Positions 34,101 to 43,102 of a stretch of 64,000 nt of DNA are shown piece after piece. Source of the stretch: Planctomycetaceae bacterium (GTDB taxonomy: Bacteria; Planctomycetota; Planctomycetia; Pirellulales; Thermoguttaceae). Every line of letters starts with the position of its first letter. Positions within the stretch are counted from its first letter, which is position 1. Where the stretch lies: positions 1 to 64,000 of the forward strand of contig JAAYAY010000311.1 of the NCBI GenBank assembly GCA_012719125.1, written 5' to 3'. Both the position numbers and the translations under genes were made by a program. The notes under the pieces are model-generated. The model did not search any database and was not told the origin of the DNA. It was given only the letters and a program-made list of their open reading frames with translations.

Positions 34101-34518
34101 CGAGGCCTCCTTCCTTGTTCTACCTGTCGCGTGGCTTCCATTCCTTACCGCACGACCCAACAATTCACCCTTACCGTCTATCGGGAGTTGATAGACTGGG
34201 CAAACAGGAAAACTTCGCGACTGCGGGATATTTGCGGATGCCTGGCGTTCTCAGGAAGCTTTCCTGATAAGCAACCGAGGGCCGAGAGGTGTTGCCCCAC
34301 TGCGTAAACCGTGCGGGGCAGATCGCTGATTGCCAGCAAGGCGTCATTCCTGCAAAGGCAGGAATCCAAATCACGAAATGTACGTGAAGTTGTTTCTGGA
34401 TTCCCGCCTGCGCGGCAATGACGGACGAGTCGCACGTGAAGTCGGTGCGCCATTCGAGGTGGGCACAGAAAGCGTGGTCCGGGAAAGGCGGGAAAGGCAC
34501 AGTAATCGACGAGAGCTG
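34101..34518. other. Intergenic region between flgL and csrA
   Basis: 418 bp. No fliW or other gene is seen. It holds the csrA ribosome site at its left edge and the inverted repeat at 34342-34424 in its centre. Confidence 0.5.
34342..34424. repeat. Inverted repeat of the TCATTCCCGC...GGAATCCA type
   Basis: 34342-34368 (CGTCATTCCTGCAAAGGCAG, then GAATCCA) and 34397-34424 (TGGATTCCCGCCTGCGCGGC, then AATGACGG) are imperfect inverted copies, about 28 bases apart. This is a widespread REP-like intergenic element in bacteria. It lies between flgL and csrA and may attenuate read-through. Confidence 0.75.
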
Positions 34519-37515
34519 CTACAGATAGCTCAGCAGAGTCATCTGTAGCGTTTGCGCGGTCGCTTTCATGCCGGCTTCGAGAGCGAGTTGGCGCGCCGTG
34601 AGGTTCGAGATGACTTCGACGATATCGACGTCGTGTTCCTCGGAGAGGACTTCGCGCAGGTCGAGTTCCTCCGCGTCAAGCCGTTCCGACAGGATGTCGA
34701 GCCCTTGCTGCTTGGCGCCCAGTTCGGCCCGGGCATAGTTCAACTGCGTAACGCTCGAATCGAGCAGGTCCATGGCGCGCTGGATCTGCGGAAGGTCGTT
34801 GCTCTCCAGGGCCGATCTCAACCGCAGCAAGGCGGTGAAGAGCCCTTCCGTCTCCGACGCGTTCGCATCGTCACCGGTGAGGGCGGGCGCCGTCCCGCCG
34901 GTCGTCGTCGGCGGCGCCAGCGGGTCGGTGGCGGCAGCCGGGCCACTGCCGTCGTTTCCGTCTGCCGGGTCAAGCTCCAAGGAGAAGAGCGTCGACGCAT
35001 CGGGATCGGCGTTGAAGAGATCGATCAAGTCCTGAGCGGTCGTTCCGCCAAGCGAGTCGATCGTGAATCGAAAAACGTCGTTGGCCTGGTCGAAGACGAA
35101 GGACTCGACGCCGGTGTCTTCGATGACGACCTGGTAACCGTTGGCGTAGGTACCCGTGTACTGCGCACGGAACAGCAACCCGTTGTCTCCCCCGGGAAAA
35201 TCGATCGCAACGGCTGCCCGCGTACCGGCGTATTGCGCCGTTGCAGCTTCTTCGCCCTTGGGAATGAGCCCCAGGTCGATGGCGGCCGTGCTCAGCTCGC
35301 TGCGGTCAACCCGGGTCTGCTCGGTTCCGAGGCTTTCGTCGATCAGTTGGATTCCGTTCCCGTAGTCGGTCAGCGTCGCGGTGAGCAGACTGCCGGTGTT
35401 GGCCGCATGCGTATTGATGGCCTGGAGCACCTCTTCGATCGTCTCCAGACCGGCCAGATCGATTTCGAGTTCGACGCCGTCGCGCCGGGTGATCGTGAAG
35501 TCGGTTCCGCCGGCGATTCCGCCGGCAGTCATCTCGACGGCCGTCTTGACGGTGCCGCTGCCGTTATTCGTGCTGTCCTGGCTCTTGTCCAGGAGCAGTT
35601 CGAACTGGTCGCTCGGTCCGGGCGTTGACTCGAAGAGCTCGATCACTTCGTTGGCCGTGGTGACGTCCGGGACCACTCCGATGGTGATGGTTTTTGCCGC
35701 CGTATCCCAGGTCACCGACTCGCTGCCGGGTCCGCCGCCGGAATCGACGAATTCGACCCGGAAATCGTTCCATTCCGCGCCGGCCGTTTTGGATCGCAAG
35801 ATGAGCTGGCTATTGGTTCCCGAGTCGAACTCGGCCTTGGCACGAGAGCCGACGTCGTCGGCATCCATGACGCCGAAGCCGTGGTTCATGTCCGCCAGAC
35901 GCGTCTGGGTGGTGAAGGTGCGCAGCCCCAGTTCCGTGGCCGTCGAGCCGCCGTTTTCACCGATGGCGAAGTCGTCGCCGCTGAGCCGCGAACGGACGTC
36001 GATTCCCGACAGATCGTCGTTGATCTGGGCGAGCACGCCGGCCCCGGCGCCGTTGAGAATGTTGAGCAGGTCTTCAACGGTCTCGGCAGTATTGAAGCGG
36101 ACGGTGTGGATTTCGCCGCCGTTCTCGATTTGCAGGCCGCTGTCGCGGTCGAACTCGATTCCGCTGCCGTAGTCGGTTGTGGCGGCGACTTCCCCGACGG
36201 GCGTGGCCACGATCAGGCCGGTTCCCGGGTTGATCTTCTGATCCAGCGGATCGAGTCGGGCGGTAAACGGGAGGATTCCCGCTCCATTGGCCAGGTTGAT
36301 TGCCTCGATCACGTTCTGGGCTTCGGTATTTCCCTCGTCGATACCGATTTCGATCTGGCCGGTGGCGGGATCGTAGTTCACGGTTTCGTTGCCGGGCGTC
36401 ACGCCGGGATCGTCGACGAAGCGGATGGTGACGCCGTTCAAGTCGTCGCCGTTTCTCGTCGCTTCGAGGATGAAATCATTGTCGTCGGAGGCCCCCCGCA
36501 CGACGGCTCTGGATCGCGATCCCCGGATGTCGTCGAGCTTCGTCGTTTTGCGCAGAATGGGATCGAGATCCTCCCCTTCCACGATTCCCAACCCCACGCC
36601 TCTCTCGGTGAGGATGCCCAACTGGCTGGCCGTTGTGCCTCGCCCGACCTCGTTGATCGACAGGTCACCCGGTTCGTCCTGGTTGAGCCGTATCTTCAAT
36701 CCGGTGGTGGTGATCTCCACTTCGAGCGTCCGGCCGGCGGGCGGATTGTCGCGGATCAACTGGGCCACGTCGCCGATGGTGGCCGCCCCGCTGATATCAA
36801 TGATGCTCGTATCGTCTCCGTCGGAGATGGCGATGCTTCCGGAGCTGATGCCCTGGCCGCCGCGGAGATCGGCCAATCGGGTATCGAAGGCGAGCACGGG
36901 GTCGAGATCGACGCTCCCCCGGACCGGTTCCGAGATCGCTCCGAAAACATAGCTTCCGGTCACGTTGGTTTCGAACAGCAGATCGACGTCGGAGTAGCTC
37001 AGCAGGGTGTCTTCGTTTCCGTTGTAGGAAACAGCGCCCTGCCCGACCATCTCGAAAGGACGAACGAGCGTCGTGGACCCGGCGAACAGGTAGCGGCCGC
37101 GGAAGTTCTGGTTTCCGGCGTCCATCAGTTGCAGGATTGCCTCGTTCACTTGCATGGCTGCGGCCGAACGCTGTTCCTCGCTGGCCGTGGTCCCGATAAC
37201 GGCCAAGGCGGCTCCGCGGACGTCGGCGACCATTCCCGAGATATTCGACATGGCCACGTCGGTCGCCGACAGAAACGATTGATTCGTGGTGAGATTGGTT
37301 CTTACTTGCTCCTTGCGTTCCAGGAGACTCTGGAGACTCATAATGCGTCCGGCCGATACCGGATCTTCGCCGGGACGCTCGAATCGTCGCCCCGTGCTCA
37401 GTTGGATCTGCAGGCGGAACATCTCCGTCTGGTCGAACTGCACCTGCTGCATCAATCGCCGGCGCACGAACAGATCGCTGACGCGGGTATTCGGAATTCC
37501 GATGATGCTGGTCAT
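34519..37515 (-). CDS. flgL: Flagellar hook-filament junction protein FlgL (HAP3), greatly enlarged
   Basis: 998 residues against about 300-450 usually. The flagellin-like N-terminus is at 1-150 (TRVSDLFVRRRLMQQVQFDQTEMFRLQIQLSTGRRFERPGEDP). FlgL features include NFRGRYLFAG at 137-146. The C-terminal helices are at about 890-998 (LRLRSALESNDL, QLNYARAELGAKQQGLDIL, ARQLALEAGMKATAQTLQMTLLSYL). The insert alternates two module types: Flagellin_IN-like units near 213-300, 450-530 and 672-750, and the flagellin-type unit near 346-420, 568-642 and 778-847. A Pro/Thr-rich linker at 855-885 follows. FlgL joins the hook to the filament. It is next to flgK, as usual. Confidence 0.93.
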   Translation of the reverse strand: MTSIIGIPNTRVSDLFVRRRLMQQVQFDQTEMFRLQIQLSTGRRFERPGEDPVSAGRIMSLQSLLERKEQVRTNLTTNQSFLSATDVAMSNISGMVADVRGAALAVIGTTASEEQRSAAAMQVNEAILQLMDAGNQNFRGRYLFAGSTTLVRPFEMVGQGAVSYNGNEDTLLSYSDVDLLFETNVTGSYVFGAISEPVRGSVDLDPVLAFDTRLADLRGGQGISSGSIAISDGDDTSIIDISGAATIGDVAQLIRDNPPAGRTLEVEITTTGLKIRLNQDEPGDLSINEVGRGTTASQLGILTERGVGLGIVEGEDLDPILRKTTKLDDIRGSRSRAVVRGASDDNDFILEATRNGDDLNGVTIRFVDDPGVTPGNETVNYDPATGQIEIGIDEGNTEAQNVIEAINLANGAGILPFTARLDPLDQKINPGTGLIVATPVGEVAATTDYGSGIEFDRDSGLQIENGGEIHTVRFNTAETVEDLLNILNGAGAGVLAQINDDLSGIDVRSRLSGDDFAIGENGGSTATELGLRTFTTQTRLADMNHGFGVMDADDVGSRAKAEFDSGTNSQLILRSKTAGAEWNDFRVEFVDSGGGPGSESVTWDTAAKTITIGVVPDVTTANEVIELFESTPGPSDQFELLLDKSQDSTNNGSGTVKTAVEMTAGGIAGGTDFTITRRDGVELEIDLAGLETIEEVLQAINTHAANTGSLLTATLTDYGNGIQLIDESLGTEQTRVDRSELSTAAIDLGLIPKGEEAATAQYAGTRAAVAIDFPGGDNGLLFRAQYTGTYANGYQVVIEDTGVESFVFDQANDVFRFTIDSLGGTTAQDLIDLFNADPDASTLFSLELDPADGNDGSGPAAATDPLAPPTTTGGTAPALTGDDANASETEGLFTALLRLRSALESNDLPQIQRAMDLLDSSVTQLNYARAELGAKQQGLDILSERLDAEELDLREVLSEEHDVDIVEVISNLTARQLALEAGMKATAQTLQMTLLSYL

Positions 37516-37569
37516 GAGTCCACGCCGGTTTCTGCCTGTCTGTACATCTGCCTGCTACCTCAGGAAGCT

Positions 37570-39267
37570 CTAAATATTCACCAGCATGTTGAGCATTTCG
37601 CTGAGCGTGCTGATGAACCGCGCGGCGGCCGTGAACGAATGCTGGTAGGCGATCATCTTGACGGCTTCCTCGTCGATGCTGACGCCGCTGGTGGCCAGCT
37701 TCTGTCCGTTCAGGGTTCCCTCGAACACGCGATTGCCTTCCGCCTCCGAGTGGGCGATGGCCGAACCTTGGGCTACTTCGCTCGTCATCCGGGAGTAGAT
37801 GACCCGGATCGAATCGCCGTTGTGCGAGGCGATCCCACGATCCGCCAGGTCGGCGAGAATGACCGCATTGTCGGTGTCCGCGCCGATGCCGCCGGCGCTG
37901 GCGGCAAACTTGGCCGGGTCGTCTTTCAGGGCTTCCGTGACATTCATTGAAATCGCATCGGTCCCCGAGAAAAACGTATTGATCCCGAGGACCGCCAGAA
38001 TCCCACTCGTATCGTTGCCGAAAGCGAGTTCCTGGTCCGACGAATCGCTGCGAATCTCCAGATGGTTGGTAGCGGTGATGCCGGCCGAAACGCCGTCGAC
38101 GGCATTGAGTTGGTCGACCAGGTCTTCGAGGGTCGTCTCTTCCCCCATGCCGTTCAGGTCGATGAGGATATCGGTCGTCTCGGTCAAGCCCGTGTCGCGG
38201 TTGTGAATCATGATCTGGAAGGAACCGTTCACCGGGGTGAACGTCAGCCCGGCTTGATTCAGGGCGACGTCCGTCTCGTCGACGGCAAACTCGCTGGTAA
38301 CCTGGTCGTATCCGTGAAGGCCTTGGCCGCCGGCAAAGACCTTGTTGAATTCGAAGATGATGTTCGAGGCGAAATCGTCGAGATGTTCGAGAAAGTCGCC
38401 GAGAACGTCGTCCCGGGCGTGTTTCAGGCCGGCGAGTTCTCCGCTGGTTGCCGAGAGCGGAGAATGGGTTTCCGAAAGATAGATGTCCGACACGGCAATG
38501 CCGCGATCCGTATCCATCACGACCTCGACTTCGCGCCGAGTTCCTTCGAAGACGAGGAAGTCTCCGCCCGAATAGACGGTTACGCCGCCGCTGGGTTGCT
38601 CTTCGACTCGAATGTCGATGAGCGTCGCCAGTTCTTCGAGGGCGACCATTCGCTGATCGCGCAGGCCGACGGCGTCGCTGGCCGATGAGTCGCCCCCTTC
38701 GGCCTCGGCAATCTGGATATTGAGTGTCTGGATCTCCTTCGTCAGATTGTTGATGCGTTCTCCCATGTCGTAAACGCGATCGTTCAAATCCGTGCGTAGC
38801 GAGCCGACCCGCTGAGCCAACCGCCGCACTTCCTGGGCGAACTTGTTCCCTTCGAGAACCGCCAGGTTTCTTACCGACACGCTTTCCGGCTGATTGAGGA
38901 TCTCCGCGATGCTCGAAAAGAAGCTGTTGAGCGACGTGCTCAAATCGGTGTCGCCCAGCTCGTTGACGAGCCCCTCCAACTGACTGTAAGCCTCTTCGAT
39001 GACTTCGCTCCCGGCACGGTCGCTCGTCGCGCTGCGGAGACGGTCTTCAAGGAAGTAGTCGACCTTCTGAATGACGGCCTGCACCTCCACGCCCAACCCC
39101 AGAAGCAGGCCCCCGTAGTGTTGAGTCGGCGCCGGCTTGAGGACCACCTCTTCACGAAGGTATCCGGGCGTGTTGGCGTTAGCGATATTCTGGCCAATCA
39201 CTTGCATGGCGATCTGATTCGCCCGCAGCGTGTTTGACGCCATTCGGATTGAACTGTACAGAGACAT
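37570..39267 (-). CDS. flgK: Flagellar hook-associated protein FlgK (HAP1)
   Basis: 565 residues, normal. N-terminus SIRMASNTLRANQIAMQVIGQNIANANTPGYLREEVVLKPAP is the rod/hook signature. QLEGLVNELGDTDLSTSLNSFFSSIAEILNQPESVSVRNLAV and RRLAQRVGSLRTDLND are the HAP1 helical region. The C-terminus SIDEEAVKMIAYQHSFTAAARFISTLSEMLNMLVNI matches the FlgK end. It forms the first junction layer between hook and filament outside the cell. 54 bp separate it from flgL. Confidence 0.96.
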   Translation of the reverse strand: MSLYSSIRMASNTLRANQIAMQVIGQNIANANTPGYLREEVVLKPAPTQHYGGLLLGLGVEVQAVIQKVDYFLEDRLRSATSDRAGSEVIEEAYSQLEGLVNELGDTDLSTSLNSFFSSIAEILNQPESVSVRNLAVLEGNKFAQEVRRLAQRVGSLRTDLNDRVYDMGERINNLTKEIQTLNIQIAEAEGGDSSASDAVGLRDQRMVALEELATLIDIRVEEQPSGGVTVYSGGDFLVFEGTRREVEVVMDTDRGIAVSDIYLSETHSPLSATSGELAGLKHARDDVLGDFLEHLDDFASNIIFEFNKVFAGGQGLHGYDQVTSEFAVDETDVALNQAGLTFTPVNGSFQIMIHNRDTGLTETTDILIDLNGMGEETTLEDLVDQLNAVDGVSAGITATNHLEIRSDSSDQELAFGNDTSGILAVLGINTFFSGTDAISMNVTEALKDDPAKFAASAGGIGADTDNAVILADLADRGIASHNGDSIRVIYSRMTSEVAQGSAIAHSEAEGNRVFEGTLNGQKLATSGVSIDEEAVKMIAYQHSFTAAARFISTLSEMLNMLVNI

Positions 39268-39307
39268 ATCGCTACTCTACGCAAACCTGCCGCTTACCGT
39301 ATTCTTA

Positions 39308-39841
39308 CTAAGCCACCCTGTCAACCAAAGCGCCTCCGCAGTCTGGCGCCTCGTCTTTAGAATATGTCGGCCTCTTTTTTCCGCCGGTCGCAATGATCTC
39401 GAGCATCTGCGAGAGGTGCAGCAAAGTTCTTTGAACGAGCACCCAATTGGTAAGACTCTGGTGGCGCAACAACCGCGTCCGGCAGTTCGCCTCCTTTACC
39501 TGTTTATCCAGACTACCCTTCCCGCCGGAAGGCAGAGCTTTCGCCAAGGTCCCAATACTATCCGCAGGCAACCCCTGCTGGTCGGCCTTCTCGAGCAATT
39601 CTGCTCGGCGCTGAAGGCACTGCTGCAACCGGTTCATCAACTCCTCTTCCCGACCGGCAAGTGCTGCCAGACCTTCGGTATCAATGCCGGCAAGGCATTC
39701 TCGCTTGCGGGTGAGCACTTCGAGCGTCTCGTTCTGAACGCTCGAGAGATCGGTCATGAAATCAGCCAACTCCGATTCCCAGGCACTCATCGTCGACCTT
39801 TCCCGTGCTATGTCCAATTCGAGTCCTGTTGCTGCAGTCAT
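39308..39841 (-). CDS. flgN: Flagellar chaperone FlgN-like protein
   Basis: 177-residue, mostly helical protein. The central part EVLTRKRECLAGIDTEGLAALAGREEELMNRLQQCLQRRAELLEKA is typical of FlgN, the cytosolic export chaperone of FlgK and FlgL. The second helix set includes NCRTRLLRHQSLTNWVLVQRTLLHLSQMLEIIA. Position immediately upstream of flgK and after flgJ supports the call. The sequence family is weakly conserved, so confidence rests on both pattern and context. Confidence 0.88.
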   Translation of the reverse strand: MTAATGLELDIARERSTMSAWESELADFMTDLSSVQNETLEVLTRKRECLAGIDTEGLAALAGREEELMNRLQQCLQRRAELLEKADQQGLPADSIGTLAKALPSGGKGSLDKQVKEANCRTRLLRHQSLTNWVLVQRTLLHLSQMLEIIATGGKKRPTYSKDEAPDCGGALVDRVA

Positions 39842-39867
39842 TAGTCTCTCGCCTTCTTCCGCCGGCC

Positions 39868-40218
39868 TTAGCTACGTTTCATGGTGAACAGTTCGAACAT
39901 GGCGTCACTGTATTTGCCGCCGTCAGACTTGGCGAACTTCTCGGCCAGCACCTGATCCAGTTGTTGTTGAAAGACCTCTTCCGCCCTGCCGCCGTGAAAA
40001 TAGGCGGTCTTGTTCTGAGTCTTCCTCGCGGCTTTGAGCATCTGGCTGAACAGCGTTTCGCCGACGAACGACTGGAAGGCTTCCCGCAGCTTCTCCGTAC
40101 CCTCCGCATCCCCCTCGCCGCTCTGAGAAGCAAGCCGGTCGGCGTTGTACGTGGAGGCCGAGTCGCGGCTCATTGCAGCCGACTGCCAGATCTGTGATGC
40201 GGTTGAGCTGACGTTCAT
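39868..40218 (-). CDS. flgJ: FlgJ-type rod-binding domain protein (no muramidase domain)
   Basis: 116 residues: the N-terminal FlgJ domain only. The key stretch EKLREAFQSFVGETLFSQMLKAARKT, then YFHGGRAEEVFQQQLDQVLAEKFAK, matches the rod scaffold domain. The C-terminal glucosaminidase domain of enterobacterial FlgJ is absent, as in many non-proteobacterial flagella. The protein probably caps the growing rod; local peptidoglycan cutting must be done by another enzyme. It lies between flgI and flgN. Confidence 0.9.
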   Translation of the reverse strand: MNVSSTASQIWQSAAMSRDSASTYNADRLASQSGEGDAEGTEKLREAFQSFVGETLFSQMLKAARKTQNKTAYFHGGRAEEVFQQQLDQVLAEKFAKSDGGKYSDAMFELFTMKRS

Positions 40219-40244
40219 GGGAGATTCCTGCCGTTTCTTTCCAC

Positions 40245-41297
40245 CTATTCGAAGATCAGATCGCCGGCGAGCGCCCCGTTGGCGTTGACCAGCTTGATGA
40301 TTTCGATGATGTCCGAAGTCGGAACGTTGATGGCGTTGAGCGAGGTGACAAGCGATTTGAGTTGCGGATTCTGGGGATCGGTCGGATCGAGCGCAACGAA
40401 CGGACCGGCACCCGCGGCGGCACCCGTTTCGACCACGATATTGCGATGGGCAATGGCGACGGGAGCGATCGTCACGTTCCCGCTGAGCACGATGGTTCCC
40501 GCCCGCTCGTTGATGACGACCCTGGGGCCGACCGGGACCGTCGTCATTTCGAGCTGCATGAGTTGCGTGATGAAGTGCACCGAATCGGCGAGGTACTGCC
40601 CCGGGATCTCCACCTCGATCGTCACGGCGTCGAGCGCTTTGGCCACGAGTCGCGAATTGTTCTGGTAAAGAATCTGCGGCCCGTTGATCATCTCGGCCAC
40701 TTCCTGGGCCACGCAGAACTCCGCGTACTGCGGTTTGAGGACGAGCATGATCTTGCCGTCATTGACGCAGTTGTAGCGGAATTCGTGCTCCAGCCGGCAT
40801 CCGCCGAGAATCTTGCCCTTGGTCGGAAGCTCAGCGTTCTCGACGGTGACGTCTCCCTGGGCGAGAGCAAAGACCTGGCCGTTTTGGGAAGGCACGGGAC
40901 CGAGCATGGGGGTGAGAATTAAACGCCCCCCGGACAAATCTGCGCACGACCCAATCGTGCTGATCACACAGTCGAGCCGATCGCCCTGCCGCGCGCCGGT
41001 GGGAGGCACGGTGGTCGTCACGTGAACGAGGGCCACGTTCTTCGCGTTCTTCAAATCCTCCATGGTGACCGGGATTCCCATGCGTTCCATGATCGTGGCC
41101 AGGCTGCGATGAGTCGGCGTGAAGCTTCCGTCGCCCGTGCCGTTCAGACCGACGACGATTCCCATCGCGTGGAGCGTGTTCTCTTCCTGGCCTTTGATCC
41201 GGCAAAGGCTTTCCAGTTTCGTTCCGGCCGGTGCCGGCGTCAACGAGAATGACGCCAACAGCAGTCCGAGGCAGAATTGGGCAACCAGCGGTTTCAT
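40245..41297 (-). CDS. flgI: Flagellar P-ring protein FlgI
   Basis: 350-residue exported protein. The ATG at 41297 starts a signal peptide (MKPLVAQFCLGLLLASFSL then PAPAG); a longer upstream opening would bury it and overlap flgH. Family motifs: RIKGQEENTLHAMGIVVGLNGTGDG, VALVHVTTTVPPTGARQGDRLDCVIST, GGRLILTPMLGP and RVVINERAGTIVLSGNVTIAPVAIAHRNIVVE. It forms the periplasmic ring around the rod. No strong ribosome site, perhaps coupled to flgH 41 bp upstream. Its presence with FlgH indicates a Gram-negative-type envelope. Confidence 0.96.
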   Translation of the reverse strand: MKPLVAQFCLGLLLASFSLTPAPAGTKLESLCRIKGQEENTLHAMGIVVGLNGTGDGSFTPTHRSLATIMERMGIPVTMEDLKNAKNVALVHVTTTVPPTGARQGDRLDCVISTIGSCADLSGGRLILTPMLGPVPSQNGQVFALAQGDVTVENAELPTKGKILGGCRLEHEFRYNCVNDGKIMLVLKPQYAEFCVAQEVAEMINGPQILYQNNSRLVAKALDAVTIEVEIPGQYLADSVHFITQLMQLEMTTVPVGPRVVINERAGTIVLSGNVTIAPVAIAHRNIVVETGAAAGAGPFVALDPTDPQNPQLKSLVTSLNAINVPTSDIIEIIKLVNANGALAGDLIFE

Positions 41298-41338
41298 GAG
41301 TTGACTCGTGAGTTGACAGACGCGGCGACCAGGCTCGT

Positions 41339-42016
41339 TCAGAAGGGTTGGTAACGATCGAGAATCCTCAGGAACCACCCGCGGCGGTAGCCGTCCCGCA
41401 CGTGGCCCGCTTCGCGTTTGTAGATCCTCAGCGAGGCAAGGTCTTCGCTGAGAACCGTATTATTGGGAAGGATGTCTTCGGGCCTGGCGATCCCGGTGAG
41501 CGACAACTCCCATTGCTCCGTATTCGCTTGAATGGAACGCCGTCCTTCCAGCACGATCGTGCCGTTGGGACGAATGTCGACGATTTCGCAGGCGATTCGA
41601 AATCGCATCGATTCGCGAGTCTCCAATTCGCCCTCGGCGCGGTACTTGTTCTCCATCTTGCCCGTAATCTTCGGCGTCCCCTTCGACTGAGGATCGGGAA
41701 TGGCGGCTAGTCCGTCGAAAATGATCCAGTCTTCCAGAGAGAACTTACCGTCGGCCTTCTTCCGCCGATCCATCTCCCCCTCGCTGATCACCTGGGCCGA
41801 TTCGTCGACCATGACCGTGATCAGATCGTGAATCCGCAACTCCTTGGGAGGCTCGACTTCGACGTAGCTGTACGACACGTCCGAGAGCCGCAGCGGCCCC
41901 CGTTCGTTCGCATCTCCCAGCATGCTGGAACTCTGAGCCATCGCCGTGGCAACATCCAGCAAAGCGAGGACGGCCAGCGGAAGCAGGTAACGGGCGTGAC
42001 GAAACGAACCATGCAT
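41339..42016 (-). CDS. flgH: Flagellar L-ring protein FlgH, apparently without a lipobox
   Basis: 225 residues from the ATG at 42016. Core matches FlgH: LRIHDLITVMVDESAQVISEGEMDRRKKADGKFSLEDW, GKMENKYRAEGELETRESMRFRIACEIVDIRPNGTIVLEG and LTGIARPEDILPNNTVLSEDLASLRI. FlgH is normally an outer-membrane lipoprotein with a Cys at +1. Here the signal peptide ends ATAMAQSSS with no Cys, so ordinary signal peptidase I cleavage is expected. The start is four bases from the flgA stop. The ring it forms should sit in the outer membrane. Confidence 0.93.
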   Translation of the reverse strand: MHGSFRHARYLLPLAVLALLDVATAMAQSSSMLGDANERGPLRLSDVSYSYVEVEPPKELRIHDLITVMVDESAQVISEGEMDRRKKADGKFSLEDWIIFDGLAAIPDPQSKGTPKITGKMENKYRAEGELETRESMRFRIACEIVDIRPNGTIVLEGRRSIQANTEQWELSLTGIARPEDILPNNTVLSEDLASLRIYKREAGHVRDGYRRGWFLRILDRYQPF

Positions 42017-42020
42017 GGAT

Positions 42021-43061
42021 TCAGCCTCGGTTGGAATGCGTGGTGCTGGGCTCGGCAGAAACGGCGGTGGCAAGGACCTCGACCTCGCGAATGCCGCTGA
42101 CTTGCGCGAAATAGGTTCGGCGATCGGAGAGGGACTCGACGGCCACCAACTCGCCCTTGGCTCCGTCGTCTCTTGCCCGGGCCTGCGTGCGAACTCGGAT
42201 TCCCGCCGATCGAACGATGACCGTAACGACGTCACCTCGCCGGACCAGAACCGGCTGGCGAACGGCCGTCAGCGCGATTGGCTTCCCGGCCGGCAGAGTT
42301 CGGGAGGCTTCCTTGCCCACCAGTTCCTCGAAGCGCTCCGCGGTCCCGGACGTCTCGACCGAATCATCCACTCGGCGCAGTTCCAGATCGGCCCGCTCGA
42401 TCCGCGTTTCACGAGCGATGGCCCGAACGGGCACGACGAACATCGGGGCCGCAGAAACCTCGGCCACCACGTCGATCGTCTTCGACGTGTCGCCCACCTG
42501 CACGGTGACCTCGAAGCATTGTCGTCCCGCCGAAGGCTCCCGGTCGCCGGCAACCGTGAGCGACTCGGCCGCCGAGATCCATCGAGCCGCATCCTCGCTG
42601 AGATCGAATCGGACCCGCCACGACTCGTCGCCGGAACGTGTAAGATACTCGCTCACGGCCTTCTGGAGCTTCTGTTCGGCCAGCCGTGGGGAGGCGGAGA
42701 CGAGGCGGACATTGGTCGTCGGCGTGCTCTGTGGCTCGTGTCCGACGACGAGAACGGTGGTTGCACCCCGAAACTGGTGATCGATCAGGTCGATCCCACG
42801 AATCAGAAGCATGTCCTGAATCTCGCGGGCGGAGACATACCGCCGCAGACCGACAGCCGGGGCCGGAAACAGTGCGATCTTGGCGAGCCGTTCCGCTTCA
42901 CTCGCGGAATCGCAGTGCAGATCAACCAAGTCTCCCAGGGTCACGATCGGCCCCTGGGGGCAGCACTCGGGTCTGACCCGCATTTCGGCCGCACGGGCGA
43001 CGAAATCGCCAGCTCCGGCAGACAGTATGAGAACGATTAGAATGATTGAGAAACGTTGCAT
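42021..43061 (-). CDS. flgA: Flagellar P-ring assembly chaperone FlgA (SAF domain)
   Basis: 346 residues with a signal peptide (MQRFSIILIVLILSAGAGDF). Two halves: an N-terminal wing with LGDLVDLHC and ALFPAPAVGLRRYVSAREIQDML, and the C-terminal SAF-type domain VVPVRAIARETRIERADLELRRVD, RTLPAGKPIALTAVRQPVLVRRGDVVTVIVRSAGIRV. FlgA helps FlgI assemble in the periplasm. The ATG at 43061 was preferred over an in-frame codon 15 bases upstream. It is placed between flgG and flgH, a common order. Confidence 0.92.
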   Translation of the reverse strand: MQRFSIILIVLILSAGAGDFVARAAEMRVRPECCPQGPIVTLGDLVDLHCDSASEAERLAKIALFPAPAVGLRRYVSAREIQDMLLIRGIDLIDHQFRGATTVLVVGHEPQSTPTTNVRLVSASPRLAEQKLQKAVSEYLTRSGDESWRVRFDLSEDAARWISAAESLTVAGDREPSAGRQCFEVTVQVGDTSKTIDVVAEVSAAPMFVVPVRAIARETRIERADLELRRVDDSVETSGTAERFEELVGKEASRTLPAGKPIALTAVRQPVLVRRGDVVTVIVRSAGIRVRTQARARDDGAKGELVAVESLSDRRTYFAQVSGIREVEVLATAVSAEPSTTHSNRG

Positions 43062-43102
43062 AATAGGTTCGGTCAAACAGAGAGGTTGAGGGCGTTGTCG
43101 TC

